Part shown: piece after piece, positions 1 to 9,693 of the stretch
Numbering within the stretch: position 1 is the stretch's first letter
How the letters are laid out: the number at the start of each line of letters is the position of its first letter
Assembly (NCBI GenBank): GCA_036924085.1
Contig: JAVGWX010000005.1
Location: 39,261,483 to 39,325,482 of the forward strand
From: Ariolimax columbianus
Taxonomy: Eukaryota > Mollusca > Gastropoda > Stylommatophora > Arionidae
Direction: 5' to 3'
DNA: 64,000 nucleotides
Translations under genes and position numbers: made by a program
Notes under the pieces: generated by a model
What the model was told of the DNA's origin: nothing
Database searches by the model: none
What the model saw: only the letters and a program-made list of their open reading frames with translations

Positions 1-670
1 CGCTTTGCAGAGCCCAAACGATACACCAGTGAACGATGGCTACGAATACATCTACATCTGCCGCAGCCTCAACATGGGAAATAACCTGAATTACGAGTTC
101 CGTACACCGACGAGCAGGCTAAATAACTATTTTTTTTTTCTCATGTTTTTCTTTTTCTCCTTCTTCTTCGTCGTCGTCGTCTTCGTCTTCTTCTTCTTCT
201 TCTTCGTCGTCGTCGTCTTCTTCTTTTTCGTCGTTATCGTCGTCTTCGTCTTTTTCTTCTTCTTCTTCATCACATATCAACTAATGCTATGCTTCAATCC
301 TGCTGAGGTTCACGAAGTAATTATCAGCTCGCTAACGGCGGCAACATGTGTAACAAAAGACACTAGACTGCGAGCACACTCAGTGTCATACCAGCGCTAT
401 GGAAATGAAACCTTTCTCTGAAAAAAGCCACGGAGAACCAGCTAAGGACAACACATGCCTCAATTGAGCTGCGTTTCATGGACCTATCACTTAGGCAACA
501 GCGCCAGATGCGCTTACATAACAGCGACATCCGGGCATTTACATACGTCAAGGATGTCATACATCATCCCAACAATTCCAAGCTCCTCTGGGCTGACAAT
601 GTGGTCAGTAGAGACGACGAACGCTGGAGGACAGCAATCCTTCTGTGGTCCCCGTGCTGCAAAAAATGAC
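1..670 (+). pseudogene. RTE-like LINE reverse-transcriptase C-terminal relic, interrupted
   Basis: Two parts of one RT C-terminal region lie on the plus strand. Positions 1-125 read RFAEPK, then, after a frameshift, GYEYIYICRSLNMGNNLN, which is the YxYLGRxxxM block that follows the catalytic core in RTE-type elements. Positions about 360-670 read SVIPALWK, then LRTTHASIELRFMDLSLRQQ and DERWRTAILLWSP, the usual C-terminal blocks. In-frame stops at 364 and 409 show it is dead. The (TTC)n element at 122-350 lies between the two parts. The relic at 16270-17250 on the minus strand shares RFAEPK, LREQRQ, HNSDI and DERW, so both belong to one family. The window begins inside this element. Confidence 0.75.
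122..350 (-). repeat. (TTC)n-bearing interspersed element, copy 1
   Basis: A TTC/GTC-rich pyrimidine tract (about 130-270) is followed by an 85-bp unique segment (about 266-348). That segment matches, in opposite orientation, the segment next to the (GAA)n tract of copy 2 at about 1205-1290: shared words include ATGCTATGC and GGTTCACGAA. The strand given is that of the GAA-rich sense. It sits inside the RTE-like relic. No clear target duplication was found. Confidence 0.55.
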
Positions 671-1194
671 TACCTGTTAGACACCAAACCCCAACACACA
701 CACTAGATGGAGCAGTACAACACTCGCGATACTAAAACAAACAAGTTAGCCATCCACTGGACAACCTGTGCCCGCCAGTCAAAAGTTAGCCATCCACTGG
801 ACAACCTGTGCCCGCGAGACAGAAGTTAGCCAAGCGCTGGACAAGCCGTGCCCATGACAGAATCGACTGGAAATCGTAATGAGACTAGCACAAAACCAAA
901 AAACATATTACTGCTCGAGCCCAGCCTGCTAAACAGAGAAATGCACCTAGCTACTACCAAATGACACACAAGTTGAGACTTACAGAAGGGCAAACGGCCT
1001 TGTAGATTCACAGGTCGAATACGACTGTGATTATATAAACTGCACATGCATTGTTGGGCAAAGCAACCGATCTTTCGAGTTGAAAACATGAGTTCGACAA
1101 GGTTAACCTAAATATACCATTATCTTTCTGTGTTGAACGACATTTTTCGCATTGCTGGCAAAGGCAATGTGCTTTTCAGGATGACGGCGACAAG
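671..1194. other. No gene; contains three copies of a 40-bp tandem unit
   Basis: A 40-bp unit starting AAGTTAGCCATCCACTGGAC begins at 743, 783 and 823, ending near 855. The third copy has diverged. Nothing else is recognisable here. Confidence 0.6.
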
Positions 1195-1548
1195 CCACTT
1201 CATCACTGTTGTTGCCACGTTGTTTGCTGATATGTCTATTTCGTGAACCCCACCAGGCTAGATGCATAGCATTTGTTGATCTGTGATGAATAAAAAATAA
1301 AAGAATAAGAAGAAGAAGAAGAAGAAGATGAAGAAGAAGAAGAAGAAGAAGACGAAGAAGAAGACGAAGAAGAAGGACGAAGAAGAAGAAGAAGGACGAA
1401 GAAGAAGAAGAAGACGAAGAAGAAGAAGAACATAAAGAAAAAGAAGAAGAAGAGGAAGAAGAAGGAAACGACGAAGAAGAATAAGAACAGAAAGAAGAAA
1501 CAATATAAGAAGAACAAAAGAAGAAGAGGGAAAAGAAGAATGTAGTCC
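1195..1548 (+). repeat. (GAA)n-bearing interspersed element, copy 2
   Basis: The unique segment at about 1205-1290 is followed by a 240-bp GAA/GAC-rich purine tract. It is the inverted counterpart of the element at 122-350. The segment near 1207-1255 also loosely resembles the body of the SINE at 22075-22412 around its CCACGT motif, so the family may be SINE-related; that link is weak. Confidence 0.5.
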
Positions 1549-2370
1549 CAGAAGACAACTGCAAGGAAAAAACATATACTTACCACGTTTATACAAGAGC
1601 AAATATTAGTGGGAAGTACATTTACGCCTTGGCCTACTTCAGATAGGTCGTCTGACTCAGCAGGAACATTCTTTTGAAACGTCACATTCCACAGCTGACT
1701 AAATAACGGAACTCAGATTGTGCCAACGTTTATAATCAAGCCATGCTCCACAAAGAGAAATAAAACAAGTCCACAGTGCAAAACACAAGAAATCACTGTT
1801 GAGAGTGAACCTTATTTAGTTAGCCTAGGAATATGACGTTACAATGGGATTTCTCCGTGATTTCGATACGAGCCATTCAGCTTGTCAGAAGAGCCATCCA
1901 GCTTGTCAGAAGAGCCATCCAGCTTGTCAATCTGACCAGTGTCTCAACATGTAAAGAGCTGTACATATCTAATGTCAGGATACAACCGGTCATTACTAGC
2001 AGGTGTGAGCCTATTCTCATCATTCTACATACCAGAACTTGGAATTAAACACACGTCATTTAGGTTTCCAGAGCGATGTGTATTTATATCACCAGTTTAT
2101 ACTACCGGTAAAACTAATGCAGCGAGTGTACATACAGGCAAACATCTTTATTGTAAAGGAATTCCCAGTTCATAACATTTCAGACTGTTACGCAAACACG
2201 ATTTGACGGAATGTTCTAGAAACTACTCCACAAATGTGTAATGATAATTAACAAGTATTCACTAGCTTTCGCGACACTAAGTTCACGAAAGTGAAGATGT
2301 GTATAATTTGCTGATTACAAATACGTAAAAGCCTTTCATTTGTTGTAGCCATCTGACAATATGCTCCAAT
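1549..2370. other. No gene seen; short 21-bp tandem repeat
   Basis: About 2.7 copies of a 21-bp unit (AGAAGAGCCATCCAGCTTGTC) lie at 1872-1932. The rest is A+T-rich sequence with no recognisable coding or mobile signature. Confidence 0.5.
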
Positions 2371-2374
2371 TAAC

Positions 2375-3045
2375 TTATCTGAAAGGTAAAGGTGGGCCCC
2401 ACGGCAACAAATGCCGTCGGGGATGAAGATAACACATCATGGGCTAGGACGCAGCCTATTATGTGAGGTGGGGTGTTGGCCGCCTCTTTCCTGATCAGAG
2501 AGTCAGTTCTGATCAGGGTCGTTTCATTACTTCTACCCAGCTGATGTACTGTGCCACCAGACGTTTACTTGAAAATTGTCTGCCATTTGAGAAGTGCACT
2601 AATCAGTACCGGGGTCTTTGACTTCTACCCAGCTGATGTACTGTGCCACCCGACGTTTACTTGAAAATTGTCTGCCATTTGAGAAGTGCACTAATCAGTA
2701 CCGGGGTCTTTGTGTATGACAGAGAACAAGAATAGCACCACTGCATCACAGAGAAAATGTCGTAAGAGGCGACTAACTGTGTGCTATGGCATAACACCAG
2801 CCATGATTGGGTGGTTTGTTTAGAGCAGCATAGATGACACCTAACAGGCTGCGGGTCTATTTTACTTTTACATTTTTGAGTCTATTAAGATGAAATTGCA
2901 AATCGAGTAACCAACCTCTGTAAGCGATTGTCCCAACGCAGTGGAGTATTAAGTTACTCGAACCTAGCCTGCGATGAGGTAAATACTCCTCTAGCCATAC
3001 AAGAGCTGGGACCTGCACTGGGGCATCTGTTCCTGTATAAGTACA
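2375..3045 (+). repeat. Interspersed repeat family A, longest copy
   Basis: About 670 bp. The stretch at 2700-3045 matches the reverse complement of 20130-20480, including GTCGTAAGAGGC, TTTAGAGCAGCATAGA, GAGTCTATTAAGATGA and GAGCTGGGACCTGCAC. The stretch at 2480-2620 matches 4400-4560. A perfect-looking 92-bp tandem duplication (2529-2620 and 2621-2712) is present only in this copy. No open frame or tRNA-like promoter was recognised, and the class is unknown. Confidence 0.65.
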
Positions 3046-4320
3046 GTTCGACTAAGAACTACAAATTAAGAACTAATCAGGATTTTCTACTAAACGAATG
3101 TTTTCTGTAGAGTATATACTAAACTAGCATGCCCTTTTGCAGAATGTCGCATCTTACAAGCGCAGCCTATTTGGCTATTGTAATTCTCGAGGCAGGTGTG
3201 CAGTACGATAGGTTGGAACTACTTCCAGTAGAGGGAGGAGAGATATTACACCGAGAAAAAAAACATGTCTGCCAAACTGGACTTGGCAGAATTCGAATAA
3301 GGTGCGTTTGTGTCTCACACTAATCGTAAACCTAAATATGTTTCAGATAAAGTGCGGTTGACCTTTAACCCTTTCAACCGTTGCGCGCTTCCTTTGATAT
3401 ACGAAATAAGAATTTCTAAGACCGAATCTGTCCTTATAGGATGTCAATGCTCAATGTAGCTTGAATGAAACGGATCTGAAGTAATTGAGCATGTATATTA
3501 ATACAAATTGGCTTGTCCAAGCTAAACGAGCCAGTATATTTACACAGTTGCTCAATTACGGATTGATCTAAACTTTAAAGAGGGCAGATATAAAGATTAC
3601 AAGACAGGGGATTAAACAAAAGATATTAATGACACAAAGGAATAAAGCAATAATTCTAAAATACGATAAAATTAAATGGGACAATATTAAATGAATAACT
3701 TTTACGTTCATGGAAGGAGAAGAATAGAGCAGTGACTGAAAGATGGGAAGAAATGAAATGAAAGCGTTTTAAATATTATTACAACGTAAATGAATACACA
3801 GAAAGAAGTGATGTTATCGTTATGTGATATGGAGACATTAAGCGAACACGCGTGTGACTATGTTTAATAAAATATGCGCCGTCAACGTTGTGCTTTGCCA
3901 GGAAGCTGCAAAATTGCAAAAGTATTTAATATCCCAACACTAATTGTGTCATCGTCAGTTTCCTTTTCCTAAAAATTATATGTTTTCTCCATGTATTTGC
4001 AGACTATAAATATGAATGGCACGTATTTTATTTTGCCTCGACCCGTTGATATATGACCGAAGATCCGAATGATCGTCTAAGTCCAGGTAAAAAAGAGGCA
4101 TTTCTGAATTTCACACATGGCTCTGTAGAGAATGTAGACAATCAATTTCCACTGCATAACCAACAAACGCCAAGTGTTTCTGTAAATAAATGATGGGCAT
4201 AGTTCAAAAGTTCATGTTTGACTAAGTCCGCGAATAGGTAGTCAATATTGCGTGGGTCACAACTCCGTCTCCAGTTGGTAAGATTTGTTACACAGTGATC
4301 AGAGAACGTTTTGAAGTGCC
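3046..4320. other. A+T-rich intergenic sequence, nothing recognised
   Basis: Only short chance open frames occur, with no RT, transposase or SINE motif. The minisatellite and microsatellite content is negligible. Confidence 0.45.
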
Positions 4321-4324
4321 ATGC

Positions 4325-4560
4325 CCAATAGAGTCGCCCCAGCTAGTCTAACTGGCGCTGCAGGAGTATGGCTGATAGACCTGTAGGCATTGACCATCTC
4401 TTTCCTGATCAGAGCACCAGTCCTGATCGGAGTTATTGGATCCACTACTTACGTGCAGCTGTTGCACTGTTCCTTCCTACTACAACACAAAATTGTTACT
4501 TCTAAATTGACTGCCACTTGAAAAGTGCACTAATGAGGATGCTGGAACATCGTTGTATGC
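4325..4560 (+). repeat. Family A repeat, partial copy
   Basis: It shares CTCTTTCCTGATCAGAG, CCTGATC and GAAAAGTGCACTAATGAG with the 5' half of the copy at 2375. It lacks the 92-bp tandem duplication and the 3' half. Confidence 0.55.
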
Positions 4561-5219
4561 AAGGTATATCCATGAAAAACGGGATTTATATCGAACATTG
4601 CTAGTAATATTGACGGCAAGGTGAAAGTTGACGAGGTCATAGTGGCGAACAACATCCAATGACGTAAACAACACAAACTAGTGGGAAGGCACGATGTGGA
4701 GCGTTGGTACTACCACACCGTGTAATGAACAGAATGGTAGAATCCGATGCACAAATGCGTTTTTAATATTGCAATTCATTGATGGTATGACATAAGCATA
4801 CAGTGCAAATCCACTACAGACGTGACAACATGACGAAGTTGACTTCAATGAACGCACGATCATTATCGATAAAATAAAATAAAATATGAAATTGATTCGA
4901 TGTAAGGCAAAATTACAGCACCATGATAAAAACGATGCACAAAATGTATCCAAATATGATTCACTATTGGCGGCTTGATATGGAGATATTAACATGAATC
5001 CACATCAGGCGATAGAAACTGATATAATTGAACAAACAATCGGATCAAAAGACTCAGCAGCCTGTTAGGCGCTAAACTGAAAACCAGTCAGTCCAGCATT
5101 GTTTGTTGGTGTAGAATCCATATTTCAGTCAATGATATAGATACATTACGATAAGAGATATCGCTGACAGATCACTGTACGTGTCTTATAACGCACGGAA
5201 AGCTGATATATGTACATTT
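4561..5219. other. No gene recognised
   Basis: Short chance open frames only. A small family A fragment (CCTGTTAGGCGC) lies near 5060. Confidence 0.4.
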
Positions 5220-5435
<216 letters not shown>

Positions 5436-6187
5436 CATCATCTTGCAAAATGTCCTTGGCAGAACGTCGCTCTCACGACAGCCGATCAATGAGACTATCA
5501 ATATGTGGCCAAAGCTCTCGCCTCTGTCGCTGTTATCTTTAGAACATCTGTAATGTCTTGTAAACATCTTCTCCTTGATCTGCCTCTGCCACGCTTTCCA
5601 GGCACCATACCCTCCAGTATCATTCTCTCCACGTCATTTTGACGTTTGTTGTGGCCAACATATGTTAGCTTTTTGGGTAAGATGCTGTTCACTAACCAAT
5701 TTTCCTCGATGTTCAGTTCTTTTAGTATATCTACATTTTTCCTTTTCGTTTTGTATGACATTTTGAGCACCCTTCTGTAGTATTTTAATTCAAACGATTC
5801 AATCCGTTTCTTAAGTGTATGTGTGGTGGTCCACATTTCACAGTGGTCAGTTGCCAACGTGAGGATGCAAGTTCGCAAGATTGTTAGGTTCGTCATGTTA
5901 TAAGAGTTTGTCCCGTAAGTTTCTAATTGTACCATTCTTCATCTGACTTTTTTTTCAGCCAGTCTCCATTGTTGCTTATAATTGAGCCGAGGTACTCAAA
6001 ACTTGTGACTCTCAATTTCTTGTTGTTCCAGAATAACTTCAGATGTGGTCTTTGTCTTATCTTTACTCATTATTTTGGTTTTACATATATTCGAGTATAT
6101 ATGTTGGTCTTCGTTGTATTGTTTTACCGACATGATCATCCGTTCCAGTCCCTCTTGAGAGAGCAGCTGTGTCATCCGCAAATCCGA

Positions 6188-6278
6188 GCTCTGGTGTGTA
6201 TATGCATGTATATGTTGTGTATATGTGTGTATATACATGTATATGTTGTGTATATGTTGTGTATATGTGTGTATAAAT
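6188..6278. repeat. (TATATGTGTG)n-type minisatellite inside the LINE relic
   Basis: Alternating TATATG/TGTGTA words over about 90 bp interrupt the RT sequence just upstream (minus sense) of the altered ADD motif. Confidence 0.8.
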
Positions 6279-7562
6279 GCAAACAGCTGATGTCGTCTAG
6301 TTGGGCCGAGGACAGCTAATCGCAATGGAATCATCCCTCAAATCTGGATGCACGAATCCACGTGTGTGTGCGTTTCTTTGTATCCCCAGACCTAGTGCAA
6401 CAAGTCTGAAAAAGTGGTTTATCAAACAAACTGCAACGATCAACATCTAAGGACGTGGACCAGCAACGTGTGGCCCACGCGAGAGGAATCGGGACATATT
6501 AGAGCATAAACACTAGCCACTGTTGAGAAACTCAGTCCTTTCCCCTGGACGTTTCAAATGACGAGAACATTTTTTTCATGTTGTTGTTGGTGTTGGTGTT
6601 GTACGACAAAAGAACCGAGTCAACAGTAAAGCTCAGATAATCAAAAATGTTCGTCGAAAGCTATTGAATTTCGTTTTCCTATACATCCGTTATTTTCTTC
6701 ATAATTAGTTTCTTTCCATTTGTGCCGTTTGGCGACGTTGGGAGCTCAAGTCGTCTGTCCTGCGTCAAGTGCGTTGCATCGGTCAATATGAGCCCGTGAC
6801 CGTGTCGCTGCACAACCACTCACACGGCATCTATCTACTTGCCAATAGCCAGATAAAATAGGAATGGTAATAATAGACAGCACTGTCTCACATATCTCAA
6901 AGGACTCCAAAAACTCTCCATTATGTAGAACTCCACAGTTCATTAATCCGTGCGTTTTCTTAATTGCGTTAGTGAACGTCCGGAGCAGTCCATAGGTCCT
7001 GAGCAATTTCCAGAGTGATTCTTTGTCTAAACTGTAAAATGCCTTCTCATGATCCACGAACTCTATATAGACTGGTACGCTGAATGCTACACATTGCTTA
7101 ACAATTATCCCCATTGGAGCTATCTGATCTCCAAAAGATATATTTTGTCGAACAATGCTTGTCCCTCAGCTGTGTATCCGTGTTTGCTTTTATTCTTCAC
7201 GTTTCTAATGTGATATTGTTCAATATCTTTCCCAGGCACGGATAGCTAGCTACATTATGCCCATATATTGTGTGTACTGTTGCAGAACCCTCTTCTTCAG
7301 TAATTTTACAACGCAGCTTACTTTCCAACCAGCTGGCATTTCTTCTACATCCAAAATCGTTACCAAGTTTGCATAATAACTGTCAAAGTGGTAATGTATA
7401 TTTTCATTGCCTCTGTCGAAACACCACTTGGGCCAGTGAATTGACCATCTGAAGGTGTACAGACCGGTGGTGGTCTTTGTGTTGCTATATGCAAGTGAAA
7501 CATGTAGTGTATACAGCGGCATGTAAAGAAGCTAAATGACTTTCACACACTTTGTCTCAGGA

Positions 7563-8335
7563 GGGTGATGAATGTCAAATGGCAAGACAGGGTCCCGTTC
7601 ACTGCTGTTCTTGAGAGAGCTGGTATCCCTAGCATTGATACCATCATGATGCAATCACAGATTCGCTGGGCGGGTCATGCGGTTCGCATGCCAGACTATC
7701 GGTTGCCAAACATAATCTTTAATGGCGAAATGCAGAATGGCGAACGCTCCCAAGGAAGCCAAAAAAAAGCGCTTTAAAGACACACTGAAAACGTATTTGT
7801 TTTGTTTTGTTTTGTTTGTTTGTTTTTTTTTTGCGTTCGCCCTATTTTATCTATTCCCGAAGGCGTGTGTGCGTTACACTGTGGTTTTTATTGTGCGCCT
7901 GTCGGCCCACTGCATCCGACTTCATCATGCATTTTATGTAAGGGTCTGCTTCCTTCTGCATTTTCTAAAGGTTTGCTTCCCCGGGGTAACGGCTGGTGCT
8001 GTGATGGAGATCGAACCCAGCACCTTCTGGTTGTGAGCCGTGCCACTTAACCACTAGGCCACGCCGTCCACTCTGAAAACGTCTTTAAAAGCGGTTAGTA
8101 TAAACGTAGAAACATTGGAAGATGCTGCAAAATACCGTACAGCCTGGCGTACAGCTTTCCAAGGAGTAGCAGTGTAATGCGAGGCTTCTTAAAAGACTGC
8201 AGCAGACTAACGGAGAAAGGCCAGAAAAACCCGTGAAATATTATAGTCTCGCGAAACAAATTTTCCATGCCCTCCCTGCCAGCGAGTTTGCAGATCCCAA
8301 AATCGGACTTGTCAGCCATCTCTGCACAGAATACT
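7563..8335 (+). pseudogene. Plus-strand LINE RT C-terminus, nested and itself interrupted
   Basis: Positions 7563-7790 read VLERAGIPSIDTIMMQSQIR, RWAGHAVRMPDYRLP and GERSQGSQKK. This is a well-known C-terminal signature of a metazoan LINE group. After the SINE, 8080-8335 continues with ETLEDAAKYRTAWRTAFQGV, the next expected block, with frameshifts. It lies inside the minus-strand relic at 5498-8690, so it inserted after that one. Confidence 0.8.
7795..8068 (-). mobile_element. tRNA-derived SINE with target-site duplication
   Basis: In the minus sense the head carries an A box (TGGCCTAGTGGTTAAG, 8046-8061) and a B box (GGGTTCGATCTC, 8007-8018) about 30 bp apart, then a unique body and an A-rich AAACAAACAAAACAAAA tail ending at 7795. 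Flanks repeat ACACTGAAAACGT (7782-7794) and CACTCTGAAAACGT (8069-8082), a near-perfect target duplication. The body recurs at 55253-55448. Pol III transcription is inferred from the boxes. Confidence 0.88.
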
Positions 8336-8874
8336 TGACTGGAAGTACTGACTAAAATGAAAAAGGAAAGGTCCTCATCACGCGTGATGGAAGAACCATT
8401 TCTGGTGGTATACCATCATATTATGCTGCTTTACCAATCTTAATGTTATATCCAATACTGCCTTAAGTTCTTTCATTGTGATATTATCTTTCCCCTCCAT
8501 GACTCTCTACTCTTGGATTTTGACTGTTACCTCCAGAGCCTGATTTTCTTCCACTCCAAGGAGATCTGGGAAATATTCTTTCAATCTGTGCATTTCCACT
8601 TCTGGGGTGGTCAGTAGCGCACCTTGTTTATCTTTAACAAATGTCAGGGGCATTCCTTTTCCTTCTTCTTCATTTTTCATTGAAGATGTATTTGTGCCCT
8701 TGTAAGGAATGGTCAGGTTTGTATTAAATGATTGTTAAACACGATACATGCAAATGGTGTCTGAATTTATGTTTTCCTGTAGCGCCACTGTTAATGATAT
8801 CATTTATCCACGGAAACTCCCCGTAAACCAATAACTAAGCTCGTTTCACTTTTCATGTCATCATCATTAAAGGT

Positions 8875-9122
8875 CAGGTTAAGGTAAGGGAAATCCTTCA
8901 GCAGACTTAACCGCTGGTCAGGAATGAAGTGTTAGAGACCAGTATAATAAGCCACAGTTTGTAAAGTAAGGTGACCAATTCCTTATCTCGCTGACATTTC
9001 CTTGGCTATCCATAAAGTCAGGTACTCATTTACAGCTAGATTGACTGGAGCTGCCGATAGTGGAAGTTTAACCCTGCACAATTACCATGAAAGGCGAGTG
9101 CTCTACCACTGTGCTAATCAGT
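8875..9122 (-). mobile_element. tRNA-derived SINE, second family
   Basis: The minus sense begins TGATTAGCACAGTGGTAGAG, an A-box-like start (9093-9120), followed by a decayed B box GGGTTAAACTTCC (9063-9075). The body then runs to about 8875. The body does not match the SINE at 7795. No clear tail or target duplication was seen. Confidence 0.6.
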
Positions 9123-9159
9123 GACTCATAATTATGTGGTTAAAAAGTATAGGATTGGT

Positions 9160-9395
9160 TCTAAAATTGTCTGAGCATGTCTCTCCATTTGACCATGTCC
9201 TTTGGTTAATCAGTCATGAGACTTGTAAGGTTGTTTGAGCATGTCTCTCCATTTGACCACATCCTCTGGTTGATTAGTAATACTACTAGTGGTAAGATTG
9301 TCTGATCAAGCATCTCCACTTGACCACATCATCTGGTTGATTAGTCCTAAAACTTGTTGTAAAGTTGTCTGAACATGTCTCTCCATTTGAACCTA
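9160..9395. repeat. Imperfect tandem repeat, unit about 63-67 bp
   Basis: Units starting GTCTGAGCATGTCTCTCC recur at about 9169, 9232, 9299 and 9366, each followed by ATTTGACCA and TGGTTGATTAGT. That makes about 3.5 copies, moderately diverged. Confidence 0.75.
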
Positions 9396-9396
9396 T

Positions 9397-9600
9397 CCAG
9401 AAAGGAAAAGACAAATCAGATCCAAATGGATACAGGCCTATCAGCCTACTGAGCTGTGTCGGCAAACTGGTGCCAGCAGTCTGGCAGTTTTTGTTTCCAA
9501 TACCTGGTATATTTTCTACCACCTCTGGAAATATATCCTGTATCCAGGTAGGTTTTCGTACAGTAGTGATGGGTTTTGGTGTTGTTAGTGCGTTTATGGA
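9397..9600. mobile_element. Inverted chimera of two pieces of the main LINE
   Basis: 9397-9467 is plus-sense RT (GKDKSDPNGYRPISLLSCVG). It is fused directly to about 9478-9600, which is minus-sense RT/RNase H linker (PTWIQDIFPEVVENIPGIGN). The junction contains TGCCAGCAGTCTGGCA, a near-palindrome. The pieces are normally about 1.2 kb apart and in the same orientation. Confidence 0.75.
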
Positions 9601-9621
9601 TAGTAGGATACAATACATGTA

Positions 9622-9667
9622 GATGCGGTAGAAGCTTTAGAAGCATCGAATGTAGATAGTAGGATAC
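9622..9667. repeat. 46-bp direct repeat abutting the LINE 3' tail
   Basis: It matches 13362-13407 with three substitutions and ends exactly where the TTC tail of the LINE begins. It may be a long target duplication, or part of a pre-existing 56-bp tandem repeat, since another partial unit follows at 13408-13450. Confidence 0.7.
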
Positions 9668-9693
9668 TTCTTCTTCTTCTTTTTCGTACGCTG

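Larger units (their letters stand above)
5498..8690 (-). pseudogene. Degenerate LINE reverse transcriptase, split by a nested element
   Basis: Read on the minus strand, blocks occur in normal RT order. At 8690-8395 is the linker VKDKQGALLTTPEVEM with DNITMKELKAVL. At 7460-7250 are TEAMK-type and EEMPAGWKVSCVVKL blocks. At 7114-6860 is VYIEFVDHEKAFYSLDKESL (RT motif A). At about 6190-5950 are SDLRMTQLLSQ (altered ADD region) and HKFEYLGSIINNNGDW. At 5900-5498 is FELKYYRRVLKMS...GKRGRGRSRRRCLQDI. Motif B and the catalytic YADD are damaged or replaced between 6190 and 6860. A plus-strand LINE fragment carrying a SINE separates the linker from the rest (about 7563-8340). Confidence 0.75.

Noticed and set aside
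5..421. Phe/Val-rich 138-codon frame
   Set aside because: It crosses a LINE relic and a TTC tract.
1103..1685. Ser/Phe/Leu-rich minus-strand frames
   Set aside because: Translations of the GAA/TTC tract in three frames.
9397..9600. Twin-priming inversion
   Set aside because: Twin priming puts the inverted 5' part before the sense 3' part. Here the order is the opposite and there is no tail.
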